Numbered from the stretch's first letter, positions 54,268-63,981 are shown. The stretch is 64,000 bases of DNA from Rikenellaceae bacterium (GCA_020860245.1 JAJBUQ010000039.1:138299-202298), one strand, 5' to 3'. Translations and numbers: made by a program. Notes: generated by a model not told the origin, from the sequence alone.

Positions 54268-55839
54268 ATGCCCTTCGAAGTAACTATCACCGTGTCGCCG
54301 CGCGAGGCATCCGATCCGAAATTGTATCTTCCCATCGCAGCCTCCAGAGCACGTATAAGCAAGGATAACATTGCATTCTCACGAATAATAAAGAGATCTG
54401 TAGATGCCCGTTCCCGTCAGGTAAAAGTAAATCTTACCGTACAGATATTCGCAGATGGCGAGGGTGATCCCGATCCAGTACATTTCGAGTACGGAGATGT
54501 GTCGCACAGGCGTCCGGTAATTATTGTCGGTGCCGGTCCGGCAGGTCTGTTTGCTGCGCTCAAACTTATCGAATTGGGAATTAAACCTATTATAATAGAG
54601 AGAGGCAAAGATGTATCTTCTCGAAAATACGATATAGCAAAGATAAATCGTAACGGTGATGTCGATCCGGATTCCAACTACGCATTCGGAGAGGGAGGTG
54701 CCGGAGCATTCTCGGACGGTAAACTATTCACGCGATCGAAGAAGAGAGGGAATTACCGTAAGGCATTGGAAGTGCTAAGATTTCACGGTGCCGAGGAATC
54801 TGTGTTGTACGATGCCCATCCGCATATCGGTACTGACAGGCTCCCTCGGATCATCGCCGACATAAGGCGGACTATTCTCCAATCCGGTGGAGAGATTCTC
54901 TTCAATACGCGACTGACGGATATAATTATACGCAGCGGTAAGATTGCCGGAGTGGTATGCAGCGGAGCCGACAGAATTGATACTAACGCCGTCATTCTTG
55001 CAACCGGCCATTCGGCAAGGGATATATACAAATTACTTAATCGTAAAAATATACTGCTGGAACCGAAAGCGTTCGCGATGGGTGTCAGAATCGAACATCC
55101 GCAGACCTTGATAGATTCGATACAATACCACATGCCCGAACGCGGGGAATACCTTCCCGCCGCATCCTATACTCTGAAAAGTCAGGTTAATGGGCGCGGG
55201 GTCTATTCGTTCTGCATGTGCCCGGGAGGATTTATCGTACCGGCAATGACATCCGGCGATGAAGCGGTAGTAAACGGGATGTCTCCGTCCGGAAGGAATT
55301 CGGTGTTCGCGAATTCCGGATTGGTTACGGAGGTTCGAACGGAAGATTTTGCCCATCTTGTTCCTGCTCACGGAGTGCTGGCGGGTCTGGTATTTCAGGA
55401 ACAATTCGAGCGGACGGCATTTGATAACGGAGGGGGTATGAGGATCGTACCTGCGCAGCGGGTAGCCGATTTCGTGAACGGTAAAAGATCATCTTCGCTC
55501 TGTAAAACTTCGTACCATCCCGGAGGAGAGAGTTCTAACATGAAAGAGTGGATGCCTCCGTTTATATATAATACTCTGCGGCTTGGGATTCAGAATTTTG
55601 GAAAAAAAATGCGCGGATTTATGACCAACGAAGCGATGTTGCTCGGTGTCGAGTCGAGGACTTCGTCTCCGGTCAGGATTCCGCGCGACACTGAGACCTT
55701 GATGCACCCGCAGATATACGGGTTATATCCCTGTGCCGAGGGTGCTGGTTATGCCGGAGGAATCGTATCCGCTGCCATCGACGGAGAACGTTGTGCGGAA
55801 ATGGCTGCGTTGCAATTAGGAAAAAATAAATCCACATAA
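54268..55839 (+). CDS. COG2509-type FAD-dependent oxidoreductase
   Basis: Predicted 523 aa. A basic N-terminal domain of about 85 residues precedes the FAD Rossmann motif IIVGAGPAGLFAAL near 88-101. The family block NYAFGEGGAGAFSDGKL near 137-153 and the late GLYPCAEGAGYAGGI near 494 follow. The family is widespread but its substrate is unsettled; members are annotated as NAD(P)/FAD-dependent dehydrogenases. No membrane segment. The gene ends within the hairpin that terminates proB on the other strand. Confidence 0.88.
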   Translation: MPFEVTITVSPREASDPKLYLPIAASRARISKDNIAFSRIIKRSVDARSRQVKVNLTVQIFADGEGDPDPVHFEYGDVSHRRPVIIVGAGPAGLFAALKLIELGIKPIIIERGKDVSSRKYDIAKINRNGDVDPDSNYAFGEGGAGAFSDGKLFTRSKKRGNYRKALEVLRFHGAEESVLYDAHPHIGTDRLPRIIADIRRTILQSGGEILFNTRLTDIIIRSGKIAGVVCSGADRIDTNAVILATGHSARDIYKLLNRKNILLEPKAFAMGVRIEHPQTLIDSIQYHMPERGEYLPAASYTLKSQVNGRGVYSFCMCPGGFIVPAMTSGDEAVVNGMSPSGRNSVFANSGLVTEVRTEDFAHLVPAHGVLAGLVFQEQFERTAFDNGGGMRIVPAQRVADFVNGKRSSSLCKTSYHPGGESSNMKEWMPPFIYNTLRLGIQNFGKKMRGFMTNEAMLLGVESRTSSPVRIPRDTETLMHPQIYGLYPCAEGAGYAGGIVSAAIDGERCAEMAALQLGKNKST

Positions 55840-55850
55840 TTATGTGGATT
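55829..55850 (-). terminator. Terminator of proB, inside the end of the COG2509 gene
   Basis: AATCCACATAATTATGTGGATT is a perfect 22-base palindrome. On the minus strand it is followed by TTTATTTTTT, as in an intrinsic terminator. It covers the stop codon of the convergent gene. Confidence 0.75.
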
Positions 55851-55868
55851 CTGTGTCGTAATCTAAGA

Positions 55869-56954
55869 TCAGTCCAAATACAGATAATCGTAATGGATCA
55901 AAGGCTTGGATCCTTGGACACCGATAAGCGATGCTGATTTGTCGCTGTCCGCAGTGACTTTGCCGACCCCTATCTGCTCCCCTTTATAAAAGATCCTTAC
56001 TATATCGTCCTTCTCGAACTCACCTTCGATTTTTTCGACTCCGATCGGTAAGAGGCTTGTTGCCTGCGAACCTGCGAGCGCTTCATAAGCGCCTTCGTTA
56101 ATGTGGAGTTCACCCTTGGCGAACATATCCGAATGCGCTATCCATTTTTTTACATCGGAAATAGGTTTATCCGATGCGTGGAAGCGTGTGCATATCGTGG
56201 TACTGTCTTTTTTGAGCAAATCGATCAGGATATTATCTTTTTTCCCGTTGGCAATTATTACTTCGATGCCTTCGTCAGCGACTTTTTTTGCAATGGTACT
56301 CTTGGTAAGCATGCCGCCGCGCCCGAAATTGGACTTTTGGGTCTGTATGTATTCCGTGAGATCCTGATTTTTGTCGTTATATATATCCGTGATTACTTCG
56401 GATGCCGGATCTGCCGGATTACCGTTGTAGATTCCGTCGATATTGCTGAGGATAACGAGCCCTTCGGAATTCATCATGGAAGCGATCATGCCGGATAATT
56501 CGTCGTTATCGGTAAACATCAGTTCGGTGACGGAGATCGTATCGTTCTCGTTGACCACAGGAATTACACCATTTTCCAGCATAACCGACATGCAGTTCTT
56601 TTGATTGAGATAGAGCCTGCGTGTAGAGAAATTCTCCTTGGTCGTAAGAACCTGTCCCACGTATATATTATGATCCCTGAACAATTCGTAATAACGATTT
56701 ATCAATTTGACTTGTCCGATGGATGAGAACAACTGCCTCTCAGCAACCGAATCGAGTCTGCGTCCGGTCTTGAGTTCGCTGCGTCCCGAGGCCACCGCTC
56801 CAGAAGATACCATTATGACCTCCACGCCCGATTTTTTCAACAATGCGATCTGGTCCACGAGGGCAGACATCCGTGTAACGTCGAGAGTTCCGTCAGAACG
56901 CGCGAGAACGTTGCTGCCGATCTTAACGGTTACTCTCTTGAATTTGAATTCCAT
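55869..56954 (-). CDS. proB: Glutamate 5-kinase
   Basis: Predicted 361 aa; phosphorylates glutamate in the first step of proline synthesis. The kinase domain has KIGSNVLARSDGTLD near 11-25, MVSSGAVASGR near 48-58 and NENDTISV near 136. A C-terminal PUA domain (about 270-350) gives the full-length form. The ATG at 56954 shares one base with the dapA stop (TGATG), so I chose it over an upstream GTG. proA is not adjacent. Confidence 0.95.
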   Translation of the reverse strand: MEFKFKRVTVKIGSNVLARSDGTLDVTRMSALVDQIALLKKSGVEVIMVSSGAVASGRSELKTGRRLDSVAERQLFSSIGQVKLINRYYELFRDHNIYVGQVLTTKENFSTRRLYLNQKNCMSVMLENGVIPVVNENDTISVTELMFTDNDELSGMIASMMNSEGLVILSNIDGIYNGNPADPASEVITDIYNDKNQDLTEYIQTQKSNFGRGGMLTKSTIAKKVADEGIEVIIANGKKDNILIDLLKKDSTTICTRFHASDKPISDVKKWIAHSDMFAKGELHINEGAYEALAGSQATSLLPIGVEKIEGEFEKDDIVRIFYKGEQIGVGKVTADSDKSASLIGVQGSKPLIHYDYLYLD

Positions 56955-57841
56955 CAGCACAATTCATATTTGATTATAGCCTCTTCGAACAGCCTCCTTA
57001 AATCGTCGCTTCCTTGTACCAACGGAAGTCTGACGGTACTCTCCATGACCCCTTTAACGGAGAGAGCTGTTTTTATGCCGACCGGATTGCCTTCGAGGAA
57101 TAGAGAATCTACGCACCCTAAAAGAGACATTTGGAGTAAAGATGCGCCTGCAAAATCCCCGGTAAGGCAAAGTTGCACCATACGGCAGTATTTTTCGGGG
57201 AACGCGTTCGCCGCAACGGATATCACACCGTCGCCGCCCAGCGCTATGAGTGGAAGGGCCATATTGTCGTTACCGGAGATTACCATGAATCCGTCCGGAC
57301 GGTCGCGGAGGATATAGCTGATCTGAGAAAGCGATCCCGAAGCCTCTTTTATGGCTGCCACATTTTCAATGTCGTGAGCGAGTTTAAGGGTGGTCTCCGC
57401 CGACATATTCACACCGGTTCGACCGGGAACATTATACAGAACGACCGGTTTTGGAGATTCTTTGGCGATAGCTTTGTAATGCTCATACAATCCCTTCTGT
57501 GAAGGTCTGTTGTAATACGGAGTCACTGAAAGGATCGACGAGATGCCGTCCATATCGTAATCCTCCATGCATCCGATAACTTCAGCGGTATTGTTTCCGC
57601 CCACTCCGAGCATGACGGGCAGCCTCCCGTCGTTCTTCCGTGTAATATATTTTACGATATCTTTTTTCTCCTCTTTGGTAAGAGTGGGGGTTTCAGCAGT
57701 GGTTCCAAGTGCCAGAAGATAGTCCGCACCGCCTGCAATAACATTCTCTATCAGACGACCCAACGCATCGTAATCGATATCCGTATTTTTCTTGAAAGGG
57801 GTGACAAGCGCAACCCCCGTCCCCTGTATGCTGTTCTTCAT
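56954..57841 (-). CDS. dapA: 4-hydroxy-tetrahydrodipicolinate synthase
   Basis: Predicted 295 aa aldolase of the lysine and meso-diaminopimelate route; joins pyruvate and aspartate semialdehyde. The Schiff-base lysine is Lys165 in AAIKEASG. The relay residues Thr47 (GTTAE) and Tyr136 (YNVPGRTG) are present. It is followed by proB with a one-base overlap, pairing two amino-acid pathways in one message. Confidence 0.96.
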   Translation of the reverse strand: MKNSIQGTGVALVTPFKKNTDIDYDALGRLIENVIAGGADYLLALGTTAETPTLTKEEKKDIVKYITRKNDGRLPVMLGVGGNNTAEVIGCMEDYDMDGISSILSVTPYYNRPSQKGLYEHYKAIAKESPKPVVLYNVPGRTGVNMSAETTLKLAHDIENVAAIKEASGSLSQISYILRDRPDGFMVISGNDNMALPLIALGGDGVISVAANAFPEKYCRMVQLCLTGDFAGASLLQMSLLGCVDSLFLEGNPVGIKTALSVKGVMESTVRLPLVQGSDDLRRLFEEAIIKYELC

Positions 57842-57862
57842 CTAAGGCTGTTTATTTTCGTA

Positions 57863-57892
57863 CAAAAATAATATAAAATTAACAATATTCAA
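57863..57892 (-). promoter_or_regulatory. Promoter for dapA-proB
   Basis: On the minus strand: TTG (57892-57890), 19 bases, then TATTTTTG (57870-57863), a full -7 match, 21 bases before the dapA ATG. Confidence 0.65.
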
Positions 57893-57952
57893 TATTGAAA
57901 CTTATTGTTTTGTTCTCTTTTATTCGTGTTTATCATCAGCGGATAACTGGAG

Positions 57953-58561
57953 CTATAATTCTATGCCGGAGCATTTATATCCGTTGTCCGAAAGAAACCG
58001 GAGAACGCGCGGAAGGGAGTATTCGAGATTGCGGAACGATTTTTTCGAATCGTGAAATACTATTATAGATCCGGGTTTGACGTGTTTCGTAACATTGCGG
58101 AGACATTGACGCGGATTAACGTACTTACTGTAATCCCTGCTGATTATCTCCCACATTATCAGATTGTAGCGTTTGCTGAGCAGCTTGATCTGCCGTGGTT
58201 TTATACGCCCGTAAGGGGGGCGGACAAGGTTTGATTTTATTATTTGGTCTGCAAAGTCGATGTCTTCGATGTAACGCCATGTCTTCATCTCCCAACCCTT
58301 CTGGTGGCTGTATGTATGGTTGCCAACCTTGTGCCCTGCATCGAGGATCATCTGGAATACCTCCGGATACTGCTCTACGTTCTTACCAAGACAGAAAAAA
58401 GTAGCTTTGGCTCCGTATTTTTCGAGTTGTTCCAAAACCCACGGGGTAACTTCCGGAGACGGTCCGTCGTCGAACGTAAGATAAACGTCCTCGCTGTCAG
58501 GAAAATTCCAGATAAGTTCCGGATAGAGCCTTCGCAGTATTTTAGGAGGTTTAAAGATCAA
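57953..58561 (-). CDS. Polysaccharide deacetylase (NodB/CE4)
   Basis: Predicted 202 aa starting at TTG; no ATG is available between the preceding stop in this frame and the conserved start of the domain. All NodB motifs are present: TFDDGP at 29-34, HTYSH at 82-86, RPPYGR at 114-119 and the late FHDS near 171. It would remove acetyl groups from amino sugars, possibly in peptidoglycan or a surface glycan. No signal peptide is evident, which leaves its compartment open. It follows the PAP2 gene by 4 bases. Confidence 0.9.
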   Translation of the reverse strand: MIFKPPKILRRLYPELIWNFPDSEDVYLTFDDGPSPEVTPWVLEQLEKYGAKATFFCLGKNVEQYPEVFQMILDAGHKVGNHTYSHQKGWEMKTWRYIEDIDFADQIIKSNLVRPPYGRIKPRQIKLLSKRYNLIMWEIISRDYSKYVNPRQCLRNVTKHVKPGSIIVFHDSKKSFRNLEYSLPRVLRFLSDNGYKCSGIEL

Positions 58562-58565
58562 TTTT

Positions 58566-59120
58566 TCAGTCCTTTAATTTTGTGTCGTAAATTTTATATC
58601 CGAGGATACCTATCAGATAGCCCGTGAACCCTCCGCATATAAGGTCGAGAGGGAAGTGAACTCCGAGATAAATTCGGCTATACATGACAAGCAAGGCCCA
58701 CAAATATATTAATATCGTGTAAATATTATTCCTGAATATCCTTACGGTAAACGCGGATATGGACATTACCGTTGCCGCGTGTGCCGAAAAAGTCCCGTAG
58801 AGTCCCCCCTTGTAGCCTTTGAGGATATGAACCATTCCTTCGAGGTCTGGATTCTGCGAAGGACGGAATTTTTTAAGTCCGTATTTGAATACATTACAGA
58901 TCTGATCCGCAACAACCACCGCGATGGCTGCCATAGCGAATGCGAGAAGAAAATTCTTCAATCCCAGTTTCTTATACATAAAATATAAGATCACAATGTA
59001 TAACGGTACCCAATTGAAATTCCCGGACGCAAACCAGAATATGCTGTCCGCAACGGGGCCCATATTGCCGTTAAGCGCAAGGAATAATTTCGTATCGAGT
59101 TCGAGAAGGCGGTCGAGCAT
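58566..59120 (-). CDS. PAP2 family membrane phosphatase
   Basis: Predicted 184 aa with about five membrane helices. The phosphatase motifs are KKFRPSQNP near 84, GTFSAHAATVMS near 108 (with FSAH in place of the usual PSGH) and SRIYLGVHFPLD near 147. It probably dephosphorylates a lipid phosphate such as undecaprenyl diphosphate or phosphatidylglycerol phosphate. It lies 2 bases after the HAD gene and 4 before the deacetylase. Confidence 0.9.
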   Translation of the reverse strand: MLDRLLELDTKLFLALNGNMGPVADSIFWFASGNFNWVPLYIVILYFMYKKLGLKNFLLAFAMAAIAVVVADQICNVFKYGLKKFRPSQNPDLEGMVHILKGYKGGLYGTFSAHAATVMSISAFTVRIFRNNIYTILIYLWALLVMYSRIYLGVHFPLDLICGGFTGYLIGILGYKIYDTKLKD

Positions 59121-59122
59121 AT

Positions 59123-59770
59123 TTAGAATTTTTCAACTATCGAACCGTCGATCTCGGAGAAGTCCGAAATAACCATATCGTAATCCTTTAAAACTTCCTT
59201 AGGGAAGGTCGTTGCAAGTGCTACTACATTCATTCCTGCGCGCCTTGCCGCCTCGATTCCTACGAACGCATCTTCGAATACAAGGCAGTCTTCAGGTTCC
59301 ATGCCGAGTAGTTTTGCCGCGAGAAGAAATATCTCAGGGTCCGGTTTCCCTTTACTTACCATGTCGCCGTTGGAGATTGCATCGAAGTATTGTGCGATAC
59401 CGCACCGGTCGAGGACATACTGAACGTTCCTGAGCGGTCCTGAAGAACCTACCGATATTTTTATCCCTCTGCTTTTCAGGTCTTTAAGTAAGTCGATCAA
59501 TCCGTTGGCAGGTTCGATTTTTTTCGCGAATATCTCTCTGTATATTTCCTCCTTTTCGATGCCGTATTCTTGTACTTGTGCAGGAGTGAGAACTCCTTTG
59601 CCTAAAAGCGCTTCGAATATCTGCTCGTTGAGTTGTCCGAAACTCCTGAGAATTTTTTCTCTGTCGAATGGAAGTCCGTGTTTGGTACACAATATCTCGA
59701 ATGCTTCTATATGGATATCCCTGTTATCGACAAGAACGCCGTCCATATCGAAGATCACTGCTTTTTTCAT
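59123..59770 (-). CDS. HAD-superfamily phosphatase, beta-phosphoglucomutase-like
   Basis: Predicted 215 aa. Motif I FDMDGVLVDN is at 7-16 with the nucleophile Asp8. Motif II is VGSSGP near 107, the lysine is in KGKPDPEIF near 145, and motif IV is VFEDAFVGIEAA near 169. A helical cap (about 17-85) places it in subclass I, near phosphoglucomutases and phosphoglycolate-type phosphatases. The substrate is not deducible. It is first in a three-gene run with PAP2 and a deacetylase, and its -7 element lies upstream. Confidence 0.92.
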   Translation of the reverse strand: MKKAVIFDMDGVLVDNRDIHIEAFEILCTKHGLPFDREKILRSFGQLNEQIFEALLGKGVLTPAQVQEYGIEKEEIYREIFAKKIEPANGLIDLLKDLKSRGIKISVGSSGPLRNVQYVLDRCGIAQYFDAISNGDMVSKGKPDPEIFLLAAKLLGMEPEDCLVFEDAFVGIEAARRAGMNVVALATTFPKEVLKDYDMVISDFSEIDGSIVEKF

Positions 59771-59788
59771 TTTTCAAAAAATTTTAAG

Positions 59789-59796
59789 CAAAGGTA
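59789..59796 (-). promoter_or_regulatory. -7 promoter element for HAD-PAP2-deacetylase
   Basis: TACCTTTG on the minus strand, a full match, 18 bases before the ATG. Confidence 0.5.
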
Positions 59797-59897
59797 ATGT
59801 ATACTTATCAGAATGTGAAAAAATAAAAAGTCTTTTTTATATAGTGCTGGTTTACTGGTAGTTCCTGTTGCCAAAAGAAAAAGAGGAAATTTTCCGA

Positions 59898-59929
59898 TTG
59901 GATTTATAATTTCCGATTTGTTATATTTG
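59898..59929 (+). promoter_or_regulatory. Promoter for dnaE
   Basis: TTG at 59898-59900, 21 bases, then TATATTTG at 59922-59929; the dnaE ATG is 23 bases further on. Confidence 0.65.
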
Positions 59930-59952
59930 CAATTCAGTAAAAATTATTCCCG

Positions 59953-62900
59953 ATGTCAAATTTCGTCCATCTCCATGTCCATACACAGTACTCCATCCTT
60001 GACGGTGCTTCAGCGATAAAACCTTTGATAAAGAGGGTTAAAGAGCTCGGTATGCCTGCTGTCGCAATAACTGACCACGGCAATATGTACGGTGTCAAGG
60101 AGTTCCACGATGCTGCAACGAAGGAGGGCGTCAAGCCTATATTGGGATGCGAGGTATACGTAGCAGGCGGAAGTAGATTCGATAAAGGCGGTAAAGAGGA
60201 CAGAGGAGACCACCTTATCCTGCTTGCGAAGAATAAAACAGGGTATCAGAATCTTACAAAAATAGTCTCCTACGGTTTCACAGAGGGATTTTATTATCGT
60301 CCGAGGGTTGATAAGGAACTTCTGAGAAAGTATAACGAAGGGATAATCTGTTGTTCCGCATGTCTTGGAGGAGAACTTCCGCAGGCTATAATGCACGGTA
60401 ACATGGGAGAAGCGAAAAAAGTCGTGCAGGAGTTTAAGGAGATTTATGGAGACGACTACTATATGGAACTCCAGCTTCACAAGAGCGGAATTCCGCGCAT
60501 AGACGAACAGGTATACAATAACCAGCGTAAGGTAAATAAAGTTATTATCGAATTGGCGAAGGAATTCGGAGTTAAATTCATTGCTTCGAACGACGTCCAT
60601 TTTATTATGGCGGATGATGCCGAGGCACACGACAGACTGATCTGCCTCAATACGGGTAAGGATCTCGACGATCCTAACCGGATGAGGTATACGTTTCAGG
60701 AATACCTTAAAACAGAGGAAGAGATGATGGAGTTATTTCCGGACGTTCCTGAAGCTTTGTCCACAACTATTGAAATAGCCGATAAAGTCGAAGAATACTC
60801 CCTCGACCAGAAACCATTGATGCCAAACTTCCCGATTCCCGACGACTTCCCGATCGATGGGAAGAAATTGATGAATACATTCATCAAGAAGATCGAAGAC
60901 GAAGATTTGAAAACGGAGCTTCGGAATCTCGGTTCGGTGGAAAAATTTACCCAGGCGCACCCGGGATTCGAGGAACAGATGACTATCTCCAAACAGTTCT
61001 TATATCTGGAGCATATAACGTACAATGGAGCTGAAAAAAGATATGGCAAGACTCTTGGCGAAGAGCTGCAAGAGAGGATAAAATTCGAACTATCGACCAT
61101 TGAATGGATGGGGTTCCCCGGATACTTCCTTATAGTATGGGATTTTATCCGTGCTGCCCGCGAAATGGGAGTATCGGTAGGGCCCGGCAGGGGTTCCGCA
61201 GCAGGTTCTGTGGTGGCTTATTGTCTCGGTATCACGAATATCGATCCTTTGAAGTACGACCTCCTCTTTGAGCGGTTTCTGAATCCTGACCGTATATCCA
61301 TGCCCGATGTCGATATTGACTTCGATGAAGACGGACGTGCCGACGTACTTCATTATGTGATCGAAAAGTATGGAAGCAAACGTGTAGCACAGATAATAAC
61401 ATTCGGAACTATGGCCCCGAAGGTCTCTATCAAAGATGTAGCGCGCGTTCAGAAGCTACCTCTGTCCGAGAGCAACCGCTTATCCAAACTCGTGCCGGAA
61501 CGCCCCGGAATGACCTTCAATAAAGCATACAAGGAATCGCCTGAACTTCTCGCTGAAAAGAAGTCCGGATCACCGATGGTTCAGGATACTCTTAAATACG
61601 CCGAAAAATTGGAGGGCTCGGTAAGGCAGACCGGAGTCCATGCCTGCGGTGTTATCATCGGACAGGACGATCTCGAAAATTTTGCTCCGGTAGCCATTGC
61701 CAAAGATGCGGAACTTAACGTTGTGCAGTTCGAAGGCAAGCTGGTCGAGAGTGTAGGGTTGATTAAAATGGACTTCCTCGGACTGAAAACTCTGTCCATT
61801 ATTAAGGACGCCCTTGAGAATATTGAAAATTCCAGAGGTATTAAAATTGATATAGACGCCGTGTCTCTGGACGATAAAGAGACTTACGAATTATACAGCC
61901 GCGGAGAGACCACCGGAATATTCCAGTTCGAGTCGCCCGGAATGAAAAAGCATCTCCGTAATCTGAAACCTAACCGCTTCGAGGACCTGATAGCCATGAA
62001 TGCCCTCTACCGTCCGGGACCGATGGAATACATACCTAATTTCATTGCCCGTATGCACGGAAGAGAGGAGGTGGTTTACGAGATAGCCGACATGGAGGAG
62101 TACCTCAAGGACACGTACGGCATAACGGTTTATCAGGAACAGGTCATGCTGCTGTCGCAGAAACTCGCGGGATTCACCGGAGGTCAGGCCGATACTCTTC
62201 GTAAGGCTATGGGGAAAAAACAGAAACCGGTCCTCGATAAACTTAAACCGCAGTTCCTCGAAGGAGCCAAAAAGAACGGACACGACCCAAAAATATGTGA
62301 AAAAATCTGGGAAGATTGGAAAGCATTCGCTTCGTATGCCTTCAACAAATCGCACTCTACCTGCTACGCTTACGTATCGTACCAGACTGCGTATCTCAAG
62401 GCTCATTATCCTGCGGAATTCATGGCCGCTCTTCTCAGCCGCAACCTCTCGGATATTAAAAAGATCAGCTTCTTTATGGACGAGTGCAAGAGAATGAACC
62501 TGAATGTCAAGGGTCCGGATGTTAATGCCAGTATGATGCAGTTCTCCGTGGATTCAGAACAGAATGTCAGGTTCGGACTCGCGGCGATCAAAGGGGTAGG
62601 AGAGGCTGCCGTAGCAAACATAATCGAAACGCGCAAAACCGGAGGTAGATTCACCTCGATATACGATTTTGTCGAACGAGTGAACCTTCAGGCAGTGAAC
62701 AAGAAGACCATAGAAAATCTTGTTCTTGCAGGAGCGTTCGACTCCATTACCGATAATACACGGTGCAGCTTCTTCGCTGCCGATTCTAAGGGGACCGTAT
62801 TTTTAGAGACTCTTATACGTTACGGAAGCAGGATGCAGAAAGAATCCAATAATTCTCAGCAGAGCCTGTTCGGAGGCGATACGGCATCGAATGACATACA

Positions 62901-63576
62901 AAAACCAATACCTCCGGTATGTGAAGAATGGCATAAACTCGAGAAATTAGGCAGGGAGAAGGAAGTTATTGGCATATACCTGTCTGCTCACCCTCTCGAC
63001 GACTATTCCGCAATAATACGGAATTTCTGCAATACCACACTCTCCGACCTTAACGATCTCGAAGCGATGCGCAACAGGGATTTTACGGTTGCAGGAATAG
63101 TAACTTCCGTGCAGAATCTAATGACTAATAACGGCAAACCGTTCGGAAGACTGACGATAGAGGATTACAGCGACTCATACCAGTTTACACTGTTTGGTAA
63201 GGATTATGAACAGTTCCGCAGATTTTTCTACGAGAATTACTATCTTCTTATAAAAGGCAAAGTCAAACCGCGCCCTTATAACGAAACCGAATTGGAACCG
63301 AAAATTAATTCCATAAGCATGCTGTCGGACGTACAGGATGGTATGATTAATGAAATAATGATAACAATACCGATAGGGGATATTACTCCGGAATTCATTA
63401 AAACCTTCACGGAGACCGTGAATAGCAATCCGGGTAAATCAATTCTTAGAGTCCGGATTTATGACGAGTCTCAGGATGTATCGCTCGGAATGACTTCGAG
63501 AATACTCAGGGTATCTGCTTCTAACGGATTATTATCGTTTCTGGAGAATAACCAGATAAAATACTTGTTCGCTTAG
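59953..63576 (+). CDS. dnaE: DNA polymerase III subunit alpha
   Basis: Predicted 1207 aa replicative polymerase. The N-terminal PHP domain starts FVHLHVHTQYSILDG. The catalytic core has GPGRGSAAGS near 412 and the metal-binding PDVDIDFDEDGR near 453. Then come the thumb and finger region with AFNKSHSTCYAYVSYQTAYL near 796, a helix-hairpin-helix GVGEAA near 883, and an OB domain (about 1040-1110). The length is that of a Bacteroidota DnaE1 rather than PolC or DnaE2. It is followed by trxA after 41 bases. Confidence 0.97.
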   Translation: MSNFVHLHVHTQYSILDGASAIKPLIKRVKELGMPAVAITDHGNMYGVKEFHDAATKEGVKPILGCEVYVAGGSRFDKGGKEDRGDHLILLAKNKTGYQNLTKIVSYGFTEGFYYRPRVDKELLRKYNEGIICCSACLGGELPQAIMHGNMGEAKKVVQEFKEIYGDDYYMELQLHKSGIPRIDEQVYNNQRKVNKVIIELAKEFGVKFIASNDVHFIMADDAEAHDRLICLNTGKDLDDPNRMRYTFQEYLKTEEEMMELFPDVPEALSTTIEIADKVEEYSLDQKPLMPNFPIPDDFPIDGKKLMNTFIKKIEDEDLKTELRNLGSVEKFTQAHPGFEEQMTISKQFLYLEHITYNGAEKRYGKTLGEELQERIKFELSTIEWMGFPGYFLIVWDFIRAAREMGVSVGPGRGSAAGSVVAYCLGITNIDPLKYDLLFERFLNPDRISMPDVDIDFDEDGRADVLHYVIEKYGSKRVAQIITFGTMAPKVSIKDVARVQKLPLSESNRLSKLVPERPGMTFNKAYKESPELLAEKKSGSPMVQDTLKYAEKLEGSVRQTGVHACGVIIGQDDLENFAPVAIAKDAELNVVQFEGKLVESVGLIKMDFLGLKTLSIIKDALENIENSRGIKIDIDAVSLDDKETYELYSRGETTGIFQFESPGMKKHLRNLKPNRFEDLIAMNALYRPGPMEYIPNFIARMHGREEVVYEIADMEEYLKDTYGITVYQEQVMLLSQKLAGFTGGQADTLRKAMGKKQKPVLDKLKPQFLEGAKKNGHDPKICEKIWEDWKAFASYAFNKSHSTCYAYVSYQTAYLKAHYPAEFMAALLSRNLSDIKKISFFMDECKRMNLNVKGPDVNASMMQFSVDSEQNVRFGLAAIKGVGEAAVANIIETRKTGGRFTSIYDFVERVNLQAVNKKTIENLVLAGAFDSITDNTRCSFFAADSKGTVFLETLIRYGSRMQKESNNSQQSLFGGDTASNDIQKPIPPVCEEWHKLEKLGREKEVIGIYLSAHPLDDYSAIIRNFCNTTLSDLNDLEAMRNRDFTVAGIVTSVQNLMTNNGKPFGRLTIEDYSDSYQFTLFGKDYEQFRRFFYENYYLLIKGKVKPRPYNETELEPKINSISMLSDVQDGMINEIMITIPIGDITPEFIKTFTETVNSNPGKSILRVRIYDESQDVSLGMTSRILRVSASNGLLSFLENNQIKYLFA

Positions 63577-63594
63577 ACGGATTGATTAGTTTTG
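63565..63594 (+). promoter_or_regulatory. Promoter for trxA
   Basis: TTG at 63565-63567, inside the last codons of dnaE, 19 bases, then TAGTTTTG at 63587-63594; the trxA ATG is 23 bases further on. Confidence 0.6.
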
Positions 63595-63617
63595 TTTTAA
63601 ATTTTAATGAAATTACT

Positions 63618-63932
63618 ATGGCACTTGCAATTACAAATTCAAATTTTGAAGAGATCATATCCGGGGATAAACCGGTTGTGATAGATTTCTGGGCGGAATG
63701 GTGCGGACCATGCCGTATGGTTGGACCGATCATAGAAGAGCTTGCTGAGGAGTACAAAGATCAGGTTGTGATCGGAAAATGCGACGTGGATGAAAATAAC
63801 GATGTCGCTACAAAATACAGTGTGAGGAATATTCCTACTATAATCTTCCTTAAAAACGGAGAGATTGTTGATAAACAGGTAGGATATGCGGGTAAGGACG
63901 CACTTGTGGAAAAATTGAATAAGATACTTTAG
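63618..63932 (+). CDS. trxA: Thioredoxin
   Basis: Predicted 104 aa from the ATG at 63618; a TTG 36 bases upstream in frame lies in the promoter and is rejected. The active site is WCGPC with Cys29 and Cys32. Asp23 (VIDFWA) and the cis-proline loop NIPTII are intact. It is the cytoplasmic general disulfide reductant, supplied by thioredoxin reductase from elsewhere in the genome. A strong terminator follows. Confidence 0.97.
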   Translation: MALAITNSNFEEIISGDKPVVIDFWAEWCGPCRMVGPIIEELAEEYKDQVVIGKCDVDENNDVATKYSVRNIPTIIFLKNGEIVDKQVGYAGKDALVEKLNKIL

Positions 63933-63949
63933 AATAAGTAGTCAGATAA

Positions 63950-63981
63950 CAAAAATGATGACCGCATGGTCATCATTTTTG
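63950..63981 (+). terminator. Terminator of trxA
   Basis: A perfect 14-base stem: CAAAAATGATGACC (63950-63963) against GGTCATCATTTTTG (63968-63981), loop GCAT. Confidence 0.92.
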
